Shown here in pieces: positions 48,601-63,800 of a stretch of DNA of 64,000 bases. This DNA comes from Haemaphysalis longicornis. Taxonomy: Eukaryota > Arthropoda > Arachnida > Ixodida > Ixodidae. The stretch spans positions 28,535,868 to 28,599,867 of the forward strand of contig CM023453.1 in assembly GCA_013339765.2 (NCBI GenBank), written 5' to 3'. The notes under the pieces were generated by a model, which was given only the letters and a program-made list of their open reading frames with translations, had not been told where the DNA came from and made no database searches. Position 1 is the stretch's first letter; each line of letters opens with the position of its first letter. The position numbers and the translations under genes were made by a program.

Positions 48601-51600
48601 GAATGGACTCAAAACTCGAAATGTACTCAAAACTCACTATGTACTCAGAACTCAAAATGGACTGAAAACTCAAAATGAACACAGAACTCAACTGTACTCA
48701 AAACTCAAAATGAACTCAGTACTCAGAATAGACTCAGAACTCACTCGGTCTCAGGCGTACTCAAACTCAGTCGGGCGCAAACTCACCATGCCACACTAGC
48801 CTCGCGCTCACTCAAGCTTCAAACTGACGCGTGAGTTTGAGTCCAAATGTGCATGAGTGAGTGGACTCATGAGCTTGTCCGCCGACCTCTGCATGTAAGT
48901 TAGGCTACTGGATGAGTGAATTCATCCTGTCGCTTGATCTGAAGCACACGCATGGACCAGTCATCCGGTGCGCCATGCATGGCGAGACTGAGCGATCAAG
49001 CGCCGGCTAAGCAGCCGTTGAACCCTCGCCTAGTCACGTGGAACCGCAGCGGCGAGATCAGCTGCGACGCCTTTCCGCAGCGGATCACGTGGCGTGACGT
49101 CACACCTGCCACACTTGCGCCACGGCGGCTCAAGGCCATTGCTCTAAAGCTTTCGGGAAGGCGAACGAAGGCAAGCGTACTCCGGCCAGTGCACTGTATA
49201 CGACTTTAACAACTTTAACGAAATGGCAGCAAATCAAGTTACGTGCGCACTAGCGTCAAACTTGCCGTGCCGCCCGGCCGACGGTCGCCAGCGGCGTCGC
49301 GCCGCAGCCTTCACCGGCAGCGCAGGCGACGCCGCTGGCGGCCGACGGCAGGGCGGCACGGCAAGTTCGACGCTAGTGTGCACGTACCTAAGGGTCCGCC
49401 ACCGAAAAGCTGTGATAACTGCCTAAGGCTGTGATTGCTGTTACGAGTTAACAGCCTTCACAACGGAGGGCTTCCAACGACGAGCAGTTTTCGGGATTTC
49501 GTGGCGAAAAGATCTGAACGCGGTACTACTATGCGAGAAAAAAAAAACGCAAAAATTAAACTGACTGGGAAAACGCGCGTGTTATGTTTTATTTCTTTTA
49601 TTCTGGACGATAGCTTGACCTATTGGAGGGGAAGGTGTGCTGGCCGAAGAAGAGAAACAAGGGCACGCTAATCGCGAAGTACAATCCCACTGGCTTTTTA
49701 AAGCTGGGAATAGCGAGTTCAGAAGTCCGCTGAAAAAGAAAAAAAAAAGGAATAGCTCGCGACTTTTGCGTAATAGAATACACATAAGCGCACAAAACGG
49801 CACGCGCTGCACCATCTTCAACCACGAGGATTGTACGAAGAGAGGGAGGGGATCGAGGAATGCGCGAGCATTGGGGCCAGCGCCGGCGATCTTGCCCCGG
49901 GGGGCTCTTACACGGGACACGGGAAGATTTAATGAGGCAGCGTCCCGGTACAATGGCGCCCAGGAATCCGCCGCCCAGCTCGGTGCGCTTGCGGGACGGC
50001 AAAAGCGCGGCGAGAAAGGGGTTCGAAGGGAGGGGAGGTTTAAGAGGGGATGGACGGCGGTGGTGGGCAGACGGCGCTTAGCGCGGCATCCCACTCGTTA
50101 TCCAAATAAAGTGAATCCGGCCGGAGATGTGCTTCCCGGAACGCGCATTCCTCTTCTCTAGTGTGAGCACCCCTTTTTTCCTCCGTTCCTCCTATACCGT
50201 TTAGTTGAGTCAGCACCGTTCAGTTATAAGGAGGCGTGCTCATTGCGTTGCCACCGACATGCGCCACGAATCCTTCCTCCGTGATTGGTCGAAGTGAGAC
50301 GAAACGTCGTGCTTGTTACTGTTCGATAGCCGTGTCTTGATGGGGCGAAGCAGAGCCGGGAAAGACATCGGGTAAGCTCGTTGTCTAAGGGGTGAGTTCT
50401 GATGCACGGTACGATGTCGCTTCCTGCTCCCTTGTTTTCGAGCTCTTGTCCACCGTCCCTACGGGGGATTTGTTTGTCCGCCCTAATTTTCCTAGAATGT
50501 ACGGGCGCGAATCTCTTATCCTGTTCCGTGCCCGCACATCTGTCAGGGGGTGTTATCCGATACGACGATGGAACAGGGCTTCACGTCCTTATGTATCCCC
50601 CCCTCCCTTCGCCCAAAATAAAACGCGCCTTTTTTGTGTGTTTTTAGGACCGGATAATACAGGCCTAAATAGGCCTCCCCTATGGACCGAATAAAATAAT
50701 TTCCTCCGCCTCCTTGGCATGGGATGTAAACCAACGTGTCACTGAAATCCACCCTGAAAAGACGCCACGAAAAGAGGAATTATTCCGTCTTGTTCGGTTA
50801 TATTGCTCGGTCCTCTCTCTCTCTTCTACACTTGGCTTTGCGTCATATAAGCTAGAAGTGAAATTGGGATGTGGGTGCGACGCCCGAAGAATAGACCGCC
50901 TCCTCGCTAAGGGTCTCGGAGAGTTCCCGTGACGCAGAAGGTGCGAGGAAAGCTCGGAAACGCTCAGGCCTCACTGCGCGCCTTTGTACGCGTGCGTACT
51001 GGCACGAATATCAGGGACGTCACATTCCTTCGCGCACACATTTTTGCATGTACAATCGTGTGTATACGAACGCATGTATGCACGGTTAAACGTTCCTTCG
51101 AACGTTTGTCGTACCCACTTAACCTCGCGTATACGTTCGCACCTCTGCACGTCGGTGCGTATACTTGTGAGCGTATGTACGACCGTATGTACGCACGTAT
51201 GAGTGCATATGTTAAGTGCGAGTTATTTGTGCGCGCGTGGGTGTTCAGAATTCCCATCGTTGGCCATATTGTGCGTTCTTGCCCTTTCCTTTGAAGGAAC
51301 ACTTACTTATCCTTTCTAAATTATTAAAGTGCCTCTTTTTTTGGCTCTTCAGGCAGATTTGGAGGGGGGTGCTGCTGCTGCTTTATGCCATCGTGCGCAG
51401 CCGGGTTAGGGAGGTTGAAACTTTGAAGTTTCAACCTCAAACTTTGCCCACCGTTGGGAATATTCAGCGACTACGCCAAGCGCTATAGCACTCTTGAAAA
51501 AAAATGCCACATGCTAGTTCATTTCATCCCAGGTATATAGGTGGTAGTCGTTGAAAAGTTTAGCTGTCAATTTCTTCGCTTGGCAACACTCAAAGCGGCC

Positions 51601-54600
51601 ACAGACATGGCCGATGCGCCACGGACTTGGCGCGTGTTGGGCCACTGCGCCCGCACGCCGAAGAAAAAAAAAAAAACACCGGCGTGCGTCGTCTGCTCCT
51701 TTTCAACCCGATTCTCAATGAGGGTGTCAACATAGATCTTATTAATCGCACTCACATTAGACTCGAAGAAATACTTTGCCGTTTGTTGAGGTAGAGCTTG
51801 TTAACGTTGCAACACAGTCTATGTGCTTAGCACGGACAAGGGCGCCATCCTGCGGAGCCCGACGTAACGAGTGACGGCGCACTCACGCGGTTGCCTGCAT
51901 GCGCGCCTCGCTAGTGAATACAAGCGATACCACGATGAAAGCTTTGCGTTGCGTCGGTTCCCACCGATGCGTGAGCTTCGCCGCCAATTTTTTCGCGGGA
52001 GCATTGGTTGGGGTTTACGGCACTAGCCACAACGGCCTTTGGTGGAGCACGACAACTATTACCCTTTCGTCGAGTGATCGCGGGTGCCGGATTGGTCGCA
52101 CTAAAATGTTTTGCTTTGAGTATACTTCGATTGTGTTTTCTTTCTGTATTTTCCCGGTGCGGTTACGCTGCGGATACGAAATGTCATCCTAACGGAATTA
52201 GTACTGATTCAATCAAAAATGCTGATTTTGGCTCGAACTGAAACCCTATTTCGCTTTTTCCGTTTTCTTGCAGTTTCGGTCGCCGTGTCCCCGCTGAGGT
52301 GCGTCAGACCCTGAGTTCGGGACGTGGTAAGTGCAGCATGCTCCCTTTAAGTGTGGGTGTGTGTTGCATAAGAGATAACGATAGAGAGAAAGAGCGCTTG
52401 TGCTGAATCATAGAATGAGTACTGGATATTCTTGACGCTTCAAACCGGGCATTTTTTTGTATACATTAATTCTTGAAGGAAATTAGCGCACAGAAATGAC
52501 AACAGGAAGAGGGGGAAGACAAGCATTTCCAAGGTTACTTTTTTTTAAAGGGGCCATGAAGACAAAATACAAGTTTTTTCTATTCGAAATATTTCGTGTT
52601 CTATAGTGCCCCCAGCGCTCATCCGGATGCAAACTATGCTTTATTCACTTCGAAATTAGTCGATTTAAGCTAAAATCTTGATTCTCGCGCCAAAACGTGT
52701 GTTTGAACGACGTGTGCAATGACATCATAAGAACTGGTCTTTCAGCTAAACTTGGTGTGGAGCGGGGACTTGCTTACTGTTAGTCAACCTAGATGGCGCT
52801 ACCACACCGCGGGAAGCCGTTTTCTGAATTTGGGTTTGTTTGTGACTGTATTTAAACCTGGCTTGTTTTTGTTCATGGAGAAAATAATCGTTTCGTGAAA
52901 CATGGTGCTCGTTCCGCAAATATGGTTAAAATAAGACACCGACGCTCTCGCCATTCGGCCTGTGTTGTCTGAGACAACCCGAAAGATCCGCAGTGCTATG
53001 AATCTAAACGAAGCATAGTGCGCGCTGTTCCAATAGCAGTACGCATCGGTACTTCTTTGTTTACGTGTGATTTCGTAACATCCACTGTTTGTCCCACCAT
53101 TCTTAGTGTTATAAAACGAATGTGCGCTAAGTTTAAGCGCAAATACCCCGTTCGGCAAACTTATAAGCTCTGCCTAATTTGAGTTTGCTTTTGCTGGCCT
53201 GCGCCAATCGCAGAGCTGGTTCGTATGACATCATAGGTTCTGTTGCGGGAAATGAGCTAGTGGGTCGCATGGCCATTCCCTTTTTACCTAATTATACAGC
53301 TTATTTGAGCGCAGTTTACGTTAAAAGTGGTGTCTGCAATTCTAACAAGGCAATCGTTTGAATGAACCAAACTTGCATTATGTCTTCATGGCCCCTTTAA
53401 ATGATTGTGCGCCGACTTGCAAAGCTTGTCGGGCAGGGCATTAATTTTAATCTTAATGACTCATATACGCCGGGGTACGTAACGACAATAACTTCCGAAT
53501 AGCGATATGCGGTTGGTTGCGATCCATGGTGAACGTTCGTATTAGGCGTGAAATGGAAATTTTAAGGGACCTAGCTGTTTGTGTGCACACCCCTGTCAGT
53601 CTCCTCTCTCTATGAAGTGAAAGGCGGCGAAGCACGCCTACTGCTTCGTGCATTTTGTGCAGCTGCGGCCACACAGTCCTTGCTATATACGTGCATTGTG
53701 TGCATCAAAACCGTGGGCCCCGCAGTGCACCTGAATGCACGGGAGCAAATCTGACCAATCGCGAAGCTTGGCTTACAACTACATTAAAATGAAAATTCGG
53801 TCCGCGTTGCGACATAGGCCACAATGCAAAAAAAAAAAATCAAATGCCCTTCGTCTAACGACAACGATTGTTGAAACGCTCAGCTTTCTAGGGGGGATTC
53901 GTTCACTGCCGTTGGGGTTGTAGGGGTTCACGAGTTTGACTGACGGGACGGGCGCCATCAGTGATGCCAAGAAAGCTTCGCTTTAAATCCAAAGTGCTTT
54001 GATCGTGTCGAAATGGCGCAATCGGGTAGACGTCGGCTCATAACGCGAGGGACCCAGGTTCGGTTTGTACCACGGAGAGCGTTTTTTTTTTTTCTTTGAG
54101 GTGCTTGATGTGCCTTCGCTTATCATAATCCTCATCGTTTTTTGTAAATCCCATTGTGTAAAGGGGGCTTTCCTGCAGTGCGGTATGGTGATGGGACATG
54201 GTCGCCATGAGTGATGCATAGAAAGTTTCGCTTTAAAATGCCGCACTGCAAGTTTCATAGCGCGGACCACTTTCTTCCATATGCATACCGAACGGGTTAG
54301 GCCCGTTCTTACATGGGAATTTACGGGTGAATTCGCAGCTGCGGCGCCGCTCGTCGGCAAAAGTGAAGCAGTATACGTCCATTATGCGAACCCGGTTTTA
54401 ACGAATCCGCGGCTATAAACGAAGGAATCTTCGTTTCCCGTTTCTTGTATACCTCTATTTATGTTCAGGGATAGAAAGAACGAGATATAACCTTATTTCA
54501 GGGTTTCCCGATATGTTCGTTGAAAGCGGGCTCGACTGTATTTACAGTTGCTAACGAAAGCTTCCGGAAATAGATTCGTTTTTGCCCCACAAGGGCGTCG

Positions 54601-57600
54601 TTTAGTATGCGATTCGCCCGGTAACTTCGCACTGTGTAGAACGGACAAAAATAGCTTCGTGCTTTTGTCCAATGATGGGCCATTCAAAGAGCGTTTGTGT
54701 TGAAAAGAATAACAAAAATATTGTTGAAAAAAAAATGTTGGTGGGCAGAGTCTTCAGCCCAAAACTGCCTTGCTTCTATACCCGCCATTTTTCGCCGTTT
54801 GGTCATATCGATATCTGCCTTTCGGGTCAGAAATGGCTGGGGCTTTACTCTTCCACAGTGTATATGACTGGGTGGATCGGGTGCAAGTCTGGGTTGTTAT
54901 TCTGCCATTTACAGAGCATGTGATGGAGAGTATCGGGTCAGCAGCAGCGTCTCCACAAGGGCGTGTAAAATCGAGGGGTGTGGGAACGTCCGTGTTTGTT
55001 TGGAGTTGGCAACGGGTGTATCCTTGTCCTCAGTTTGTGTTGAAGCGATCACACTTTGCGCTTTCGTTTCATCTCTTGCTTGCGGCACGCGTACACGACA
55101 CTAAAGCGTCGCCTTGTGTTTGCCGGCTTGCTTTAAAGCCGGAGAGCGTTTCAGTACTACACGCGCACGAATACCAGAACCGCCTTGTGTTTCTGCGGCC
55201 CGCCCGCACGGGATGCCGTCGCTCCCCTTATCCGGCCCGCGGCGCGAACACGGCTCGTTCGACGCGTGGCGTGAGCGCTGCAGCAGCCTGCAGGCGCTCC
55301 GTGTGCCGCCTCTCTCGTTGGCATGGGCGCGTGGCGTGCCTGGCTCGGCCGAGGCGACGTGAGTAATTTAAAGACGCCGCTTTAATTATCGCGCGCGCGA
55401 CGGCCGACTGCAGTGTCCGCCGCGGCGGCATGACGCGTCTAATTACGCCCGTGGTTCCTGTCCGTGCGTGCTCGTGCCGGGGCGCGTATGCCCTCTTGCC
55501 GCTATTTTTGTTTGCCCTTCAGCGTCGACGAAAGGGGATGGACGAGGTCTGGGGACGCGCACCGTCCTGCTTGCGTCGCGGTGGCCGGCTTTTATGCAGT
55601 GTTGCATCCACGTGCACTGCGTGCACGTCGTTTGAGGACGGGAAGCGCCCCGCTAATGGCACAGAGAAGCGGGCAGGGTCTGAGGAAAATGCCAAGGGCC
55701 CCGGGAGGAATTCCACCGCCCAAAATGCCCGGCCCAGCGGGGCCCCTCTGATAGGCTTTTTTTAAACAGGCGCGGTGCTAAAAGGGACCGAGGCAGATCC
55801 CCCCCAGCGGCTGCGAGTTCGCCGGAAAAAAGTCACGTGCTGCACTGCAGCAACGCACACCGCGAAAGGGCAAGGCCGGGCCCACCGCACACATGGGGCA
55901 GATTTTTCGTTCGCTTATCCATCCTTGAGCGGAGTGCGGAATTCATGGTGTCAACAAAACTTGCCCGTAGCAGACGGCAGTCGGAGGAGCGTAATGCGGA
56001 AGTACGTCACCGCTGACTAGCGCAGCATCATGGGAGGCAGTGCTCGCGCGCCGTCAACAGTTGAAAAGAGGAGGAAACGCGGCGCGACGATAATGCGCGG
56101 TTTTTGATTTACGTTTTCTCAGCTAATACTCATCGCTTTAACAAAATTCTTGCGGCAGGAGTTTGTAATACATTGTCTTTTTTGGGTTACATGTAGACCA
56201 TGCATCGGCGGAAGGTATTTCAGGCCCCTTTAAATGATTGTGCGCCGACTTGCAAAGCTTGTCGGGCAGGGCATTAATTTTAATCTTAATGACTCATATA
56301 CGCCGGGGTACGTAACGACAATAACTTCCGAATAGCGATATGCGGTTGGTTGCGATCCATGGTGAACGTTCGTTTTAGGCGTGAAATGGAAATTTTAAGC
56401 GCCCAGGCAGCACAGGACTGTTCGGCCTAAAACAGGCCGGTGTACTTTGGCCGGTGATTTTCTGTCCGGCCTTTTCCGGCAGCCATGTTCGGCCCATGTC
56501 CAAATGTGGGCCTTTTGGCCGTATACGGCCGTACTCCCATGGCTGTCCAACGGCCAGTTCCGTCGGCCAGTCGACCGGCTTACGGTCATACGGCCAGATT
56601 CCAGCCGTAGGGCTCCGGCCATTCCAAAGAACCCGTGTACGGCCGAAGTACGGCCGCCGGAGGACAGCCGAGATGCGGTCGTCGGACTCCGCCGGACTAA
56701 AGCTACCGGAAATACGGCCGTGCTACGGGCATTGGAGTTCAGCCACAGTACGTTAACTGTACTGAGGCCGGTCACTGCATGTCGCCAAGCAGATGACTCA
56801 TTCGCGCAGTGCAGAAGCAGCAAAAACCCAGCATTTGGGTCCAATGCAGCCACATCAAAGTGAGCTCGCGCGCAACCACCAGCCGTCAAGCTTTCAGCGC
56901 AGCCTTGCTAATTACCAGCCTCAGTTGACGGGAAAATTCTTTTATTAAACAGTGCTCACAAATTGTCGTTCCTTTAATTGCTGTGCCTTTTTTACTGCCG
57001 AACACAGAAAATATTCAGTTCTTTGTAGAGTTGAATAGATGTATTGTCCAGGTCCTGATATCCTCTGTGGGCGGCTTACCTGTAATAAACGGGGAAAGGG
57101 GGGGGGGGGGGGGGGGGCGGAGGGCGCATATTTAGTGGGTTGAATTTCGGGAGATAAATTGCGCCGCTTTTAGCCAATTTTTTTTAGGGCAATATTCCGG
57201 AACACTTTCATGCTATGACTACTAAACTATTTTTATAACAGGCTTGCCCAAATTTTTGTGTATATAAAACCGGCGTGAAGGGTTTACGAAGCGTTTTGGT
57301 TCTCAACAAAACCCTCAGGAGCATTTATATAACTCCTTCAAAAAAAAGTATGTCCAGTTTTTGCCCTTTTTTCTTGCAAAGACTTTTTCTACTCGATCAA
57401 CTTTTCTGATGATCTTGCGCAGGGCTGATCCTAAGAAGGAGCGAACAGGTACTTTATTTTCAATCTATTTTAATGTTGTTTTCATGAGTATACGTCCACA
57501 CCACTTAATAGTCCAAAAGAATTAATTTTTCTTTTTATGTCATACTACGTTAAAAAAATTTCCCAGACGCGTTGCGAATGACGCCTGCTTCAGGTGGCTG

Positions 57601-57812
57601 CAGTTGTATCCCTCTGTTTTCACGCAAGGAAAGGCGTAAAATTAGAGTTACATAATTTGTTTCAAACCAATAACATAGCAATGTAGCATGCATACAGGAA
57701 ACCTTGCATACTGCAACGAATAGGGCAATAAATATTTTATTGGTCAAGGTTGAATGCGTAGGGTTCTAAACCCCGTCGGAGGCAAACTTGCGCCTCTGGA
57801 AGTTTATTTTTT

Positions 57813-57843
<31 letters not shown>

Positions 57844-60800
57844 TTTTTTTTTTTTTTTGGCCTGCTTGCCTTTGCATGCATTACAGAAGGGAGATACATA
57901 ACACTAAGCATTAAATATGAGAAAAAATAACAAAATATTTCTACAAAGCGCGCTGAAAATCGTCAATATAAACATTAATGCAATCATACGTGGAAGATAA
58001 TTACACTGCAGTATTGATGTAAAAAAAAATGAATCGCGCAAGGCGTCACCTTTAAAGGAAAGTTAATAATTTTCTTTAAGCTAGCGGTCCCACTTTGCGA
58101 TATGTAGAATGGCGCTTGGACATACTTCTCCCCTTCTACTCCAGTTTTGAATGATAGAAAATTACGAAAAAAGTTCAACCTGTGGTTTCGTCTGTGATCT
58201 TTCACGTCCTGCCATTTCAGTTTCTTTTACTTTCTCTCATCTAAGTTGAGCGTGCCAATTACCTAATACGAATCGCACTGACATATTCTGTATGTTTTCG
58301 AGCGTATCAACCAGCTCTTTGGTGTAGGGATCCACGAAAACACATGCGTACTCCAAGATTGAGCGCACATGAGTGAAATACGGTTGTTCTTTTAGTTAGA
58401 TGGGTTCACTGAAATTTCGTCTCAGAAAGCCAAAAACATATGCAGCCGTACTTTTATGGTGTGAACCTGCCTATTTTAAACCCCTAACCACTCCCTAAAT
58501 AAACCCCAGGTATTTATATTCCTCGGCCGTTGTCACAGCAGCATAATTAAAGGTAACGTATTCAATTGGAATGAGGTTTTCTTGTAAAGGTGCCGTTAAC
58601 ACACTGTTTAACATCCAAAAACTTTTTTTGAATCAGCACACCAGGATGTTATTAAATTCGAATAAAGCTGCAGGTATACGGAATCACCTTTTTGCTATAG
58701 TCCGGTAAACTACACAGTACTTTTGAACAAAGCTATAAGGCCAATAGTAATAACAATGCAAAAACCGATTCATTCAGTTCATAGGATGAAATGTACTACG
58801 CAGAAGGGAATGGACACCATCATTTGCTTTTTGCAGTCCAAGAATATACAGTCAACCACTTTAAGCTTATTATTGCAAAGCCAAATCGTGCGTGAACTCA
58901 ACAATCTGCGTTGAGCAAGGAAATCCTGACAAAATCCGTGTTTGCAAAGGGTGCTGGCGATTATGTTTAACCAAATGAGTCATATCCCAAGAGTAGCTAA
59001 GCTCACCTTCAAACATCGGAACTAAATTTAAAAGCTAGGCTTCGTCAGTGACAAAGGGTCTGTTGTTATCGCAAATTTTAAAAAATTTTTTTTTAAATAG
59101 GCAGTCGTAAAAACCCATGAATAACATAGTGCAGGGCATGAAGTTGATCCTACCAATGCACGAGCGAGTCTCTTCTACGTTTATCACCAACAACATAGTG
59201 CAACATTGCTTGTCGCAGTTTAATTGTAAGCAGAATAACTTGCGCTTTTGCTCGCACTTGCCTTTCTTTGGTGGGGAGTCCTTGACATGGTGGCGGTTTA
59301 GCTCCTGCGTGGTGGCCGCTTGCTTGACGCCCTTGAAGGCCAGTTATTCTGGTGAACCGTCTCCATCTCGGATCGGACATCTCTGCCGGGTCGATGTCTC
59401 CAATGCTCTCCATTTCTTGAGGGGGCGAATAGCCTCGAGCTGATGCGTCGACGAAGCCGGCGTCAGAGGCGTGGTAGCGGCGATGACTGGCGAGGCTTAG
59501 CTCACCCGTCGGTGTGGCACAGTCTTCTTGTGGCAATAAATGACATTTCGATGGCCTAAAAGGTCCCTGCTAATGTCCAGTGAGTCCTTGCACCTTGCCC
59601 GTTCACCGAGAACACTCATTACTGTTTGACAAACGATGTTCGTTCATTTAAAACGTAGAAACACGGAGCGGATGAAAAACGCGTCCCCGTCGTTCGGCTC
59701 CCTAACGGCTTTTTCTCCGCCCAGGAAAAAAAACGGTCGGTCTCCTTCCAAACACGTCTGTGCATGAATTCTCGGCGCCCAGGCGCGTGCCGTTGTTCGG
59801 CTGTACGCCGTTTGCCGAAAAAATGACGTATAACCAGATACCTTACGTAGGCCGGTCTCCTCTTGAACACCGGTTGCCAAATATTCTGTGGCCATTCGCT
59901 TGCCGTAATTCGGCCGAGGACAGCTAACCGAATGAAAAACGTATATTCTGGGGCCGTACGTCGGCCGGTATCCTTCATAACACTGGTTGCCCGAAGAAAA
60001 CGAATATTCTACCGCCGAACGCGCGGTTCACTGTTGAAACAACGAATGCACGGCAGCCGCGCTCCGGCCGGTCTCCTTTCGAACACCAACTGCCGCAAGA
60101 ATACGCATATTCTGTGGCCGGTCGCTTGCCGTGCTTCGGCCGATTACCGCTTCCCGAAAAAAAACCGGATGCCCTAAGGCCGTACTTCGGCCGTTCTCTT
60201 TCTCAACATCGGCAGCCGTAAGAGAACTGAATATCTGGCAGCCGGTTAGCTGCCGTTGTGCGTCCATACACGGGCGGACGGAAAAATACCGAAGCGCTGG
60301 TTGCCGAATGCTGGCCGTTCAACGCATGATCAGTGGCTGCCAGAACCTGGATGCTGGCCGGACATGCCAGAAAGCGGCCATAGACGGGCCGGTCTTGGGG
60401 CACACTTTCTGTGCCGCCTGGGTAGCTGTTTGTGTGCACACCCCTGTCAGTCTCCTCTCTCTATGAAGTGAAAGGCGGCAGAAGCACGCCTACTGCTTCG
60501 TGCATTTTGTGCAGCTGCCGCCACACAGTCCTTGCTATATACGGTGCATTGTGTGCATCAAAACCGTGGGCCCCGCAGTGCACCTGAATGCACGGGAGCA
60601 AATCTGACCAATCGCGAAGCTTGGCTTACAACTACATTAAAATTAAAATTCGGTCCGCGTTGCGACATAGGCCACAATGCAAAAAAAAACAAACATTCAA
60701 ATGCATTTTCGTCTAACGACAACGATTGTTGAAACGCTCAGCTTTCTAGGGGGGATTCGTTCACTGCCGTTGGGGTTGTAGGGGTTCACGAGTTTGACTG

Positions 60801-63800
60801 ACGGGACGGGCGCCATCAGTGAGGCCAAGAAAGCTTCGCTTTAAATCCAAAGTGCTTTGATCGTGTCGAAATGGCGCAATCGGGTAGACGTCGGCTCCAT
60901 AACGCGAGGGACCCAGGTTTGGTTTCTACCGCGGAGAGCGTTTTTTTTTTGTTTTTTTTTGCCCCTTGAGGTGCTTGATGTGCCTTTGCTTATCATCATC
61001 ATGGTTTTTTGTAAATCCCATTGTGTAAAGTGGGCTTTCCTTACCGCAGTGCGGTATGGTGATGGGATAGTCGCCATGAGTGAGGCATAGAAATTTTCGC
61101 TTTAAAATCTCGCGCTGCGTGGTTTCACAGCGCGGACCACTTTCCTCGAGCCATTTCGCATACCGAACGTGTTAAGCCCGTTCTACATGGGAAGTTACCT
61201 GTGAATTCGCAGCTGCGGCGCTGCTCGTGCGGCAAAATGATGTACACTATAGACCACTTATAGCGAACCTGGTTTAAACGAAATCCCGGCTATAACGAAG
61301 GAATCTTCGTTTCCCGTTTCTATTTGTATACCTCCATTTTATGTTCAGATTTAGCGAAAAACTTATATAGCCAGCTTATTTTAGTTTCCTGATATGTTCG
61401 TTGAAAGCGGGCTCGACTGTATTTTAGTTGCTACCGAAGCTTCGGAAAAGGGTTTTTTTTTGCCGCGCAAGCGGCGTCGTAGATGCGAATTCGCAGGTAA
61501 CTTCGCACTGTGTAGAACGGGCTTTACATTGCTTGCATTGCCCTTTTCAGTTTAATGATGGGCCATTCAGAAGCGTTTGTGTTGAAAAGAATTTAAAAAA
61601 TATGGTTGAACAAAAAAAATTGGTTGGTGGGCAGAGTCTTCAGCCCAAAACTGCCTTGCTTCTATACCCGCCATTTTTCGCCGTTTGGTCATATCCATAT
61701 CTGCCTTTCGGGTCAGAAATGGCTGGGGCTTTACTCTTCCACAGTGTATATGACTGGGTGGATCGGGTGCGAAGTCTGGGTTGTGATTCTGCCCATTTAC
61801 AGAGCATGTGATGGAGAGTAATCGGGTCAGCAGCAGCGTTCCACAAGGGCGTGTAAAATCGAGGGTGTGGAACGTCCGTGTTGTTTGGAGTTGGCAACGG
61901 GTGTATCCTTGTCCTCAGTTTGTGTTGAAGCGATCACACTTTGCGCTTTCGTTTCATCTCTTGCTTGCGGCACGCGTGCACGACACTAAAGCGTCGGCCT
62001 GTGTTTGCCGGCTTGCTTTAAAGCCGGAGAGCGTTTCAGTACTACACGCGCACGAATACAGAACCGCCTTGTGTTTCTGCGGCCCGCCCGCACGGGATGC
62101 CGTCGCTCCCCTTATCCGGCCCGCGGCGCGAACACGGCTCGTTCGACGCGTGGCGTGAGCGCTGCAGCAGCCTGCAGGCGCTCCGTGTGCCGCCTCTCTC
62201 GTTGGCATGGGCGCGTGGCGTGCCTGGCTCGGCCGAGGCGACGTGAGTAATTTAAAGACGCCGCTTTAATTATCGCGCGCGCGACGGCCGACTGCAGTGT
62301 CCGCCGCGGCGGCATGACGCGTCTAATTACGCCCGTGGTTCCTGTCCGTGCGTGCTCGTGCCGGGGCGCGTATGCCCTCTTGCCGCTATTTTTGTTTGCC
62401 CTTCAGCGTCGACGAAAGGGGATGGACGAGGTCTGGGGACGCGCACCGTCCTGCTTGCGTCGCGGTGGCCGGCTTTTATGCAGTGTTGCATCTACGTGCA
62501 CTGCGTGCACGTCGTTTGAGTGGACGGTAAGACCCTGGAACCGGCAGTCTCCGGTTGGGATGATTTCCACAGCAGTCGCCCAGGCTCATCCGAAGACGTA
62601 TTTATTTTGGCCTTTAAAAATCTCAACCACGTGCTCTGCTCCAAGTGTGAAGTGTGGGAGGTCTGCATGAGAGTCACAGTGTTATCAGCAGCAGACCGCA
62701 GCCATTACGTACACGGCGGCCAGGATGCATCAAAGCTTGGTGACAGTCAATTTCGGGACTTCTCCTTACCCAGGAAATGCACCGCAGTGTCTCGTGTCGC
62801 CGTGAGGGACGAGGCATACTCCGATGTCCAGGCTATGTACAGTTTATGTACAGGAATATTTGCTGAGAAAACTAGCCCGCAGTGGCTGTTTCCTGTGTAG
62901 TGCGCTCTACGCGGAACTACAGGTAGGATGTTGTTCAACCAGTCGGCTCGGGGACAGCACGACCAAGAAGTATTGTACAGCCGTATACGCGCCTCCGATT
63001 TATTCCTCAATTTTCTGAAAATTTCTCACCGGTTTTCACCTCTATGCTTCCGTCATTAATTATCTGCAGCGCTCCGGCGCTCGCTCTCTTTCATTCCCAC
63101 CTTCGTGCGGTTACGCCGACGACATTTAAGGCACGAACGGGTGATTAATAGCTGCGCTCTAAAAGATAAATTTAGCTATAAATTTGACTGGAAAGAGTCG
63201 CTTTTCGAGCGATATTTCGCTTCCATCCCAAGCTCTGGCTTTCGCCAACGCTGCCTACTGTCATGCGATGAAGTATAGTGATCTTGTCTTCAATGTCGCC
63301 TCGCATTTTGTCACACCGTTTTTTTTTTTTTTTTTTTTTTTTGTCCAAGCGATTCGTCTCGGATGCCCTGCAGGGATGAAATTAACGACAGGCCGCTATG
63401 TAATTAGACGCCCGCCTATATTCGTTGAGAAACTCTAACCGCCCCCGCGGCATCCCTCCCTTCCTGTCGTCTCGCCCATTTTCCTGTTCACTGACCGTGC
63501 GAGCGTTTCGTTCCTTCGTTTTTAAGTTCTGCTTTCTCTTGACTGTGGCCGTAAGTGCCGTTAACTTTGCTAATGAGTGGCGTCACCAAGCCCTACGGAC
63601 CAATAGAAGCTCATGAATTTGAACGCGTATAGCCTAGTCTAATTGATCCCATCCTGCAACGCGTTTTGGTCATTGACATCACTTCTGCGAGAGTTGGTTT
63701 GGTCATTCGCAGCGCCGTTGCGGAGGCGATAGTGGCTAAAATGGTGGTGCTTAGTGTGTCCACCGCTCTTTACTGCACCGTGTGTACCGGAACTGCGCCT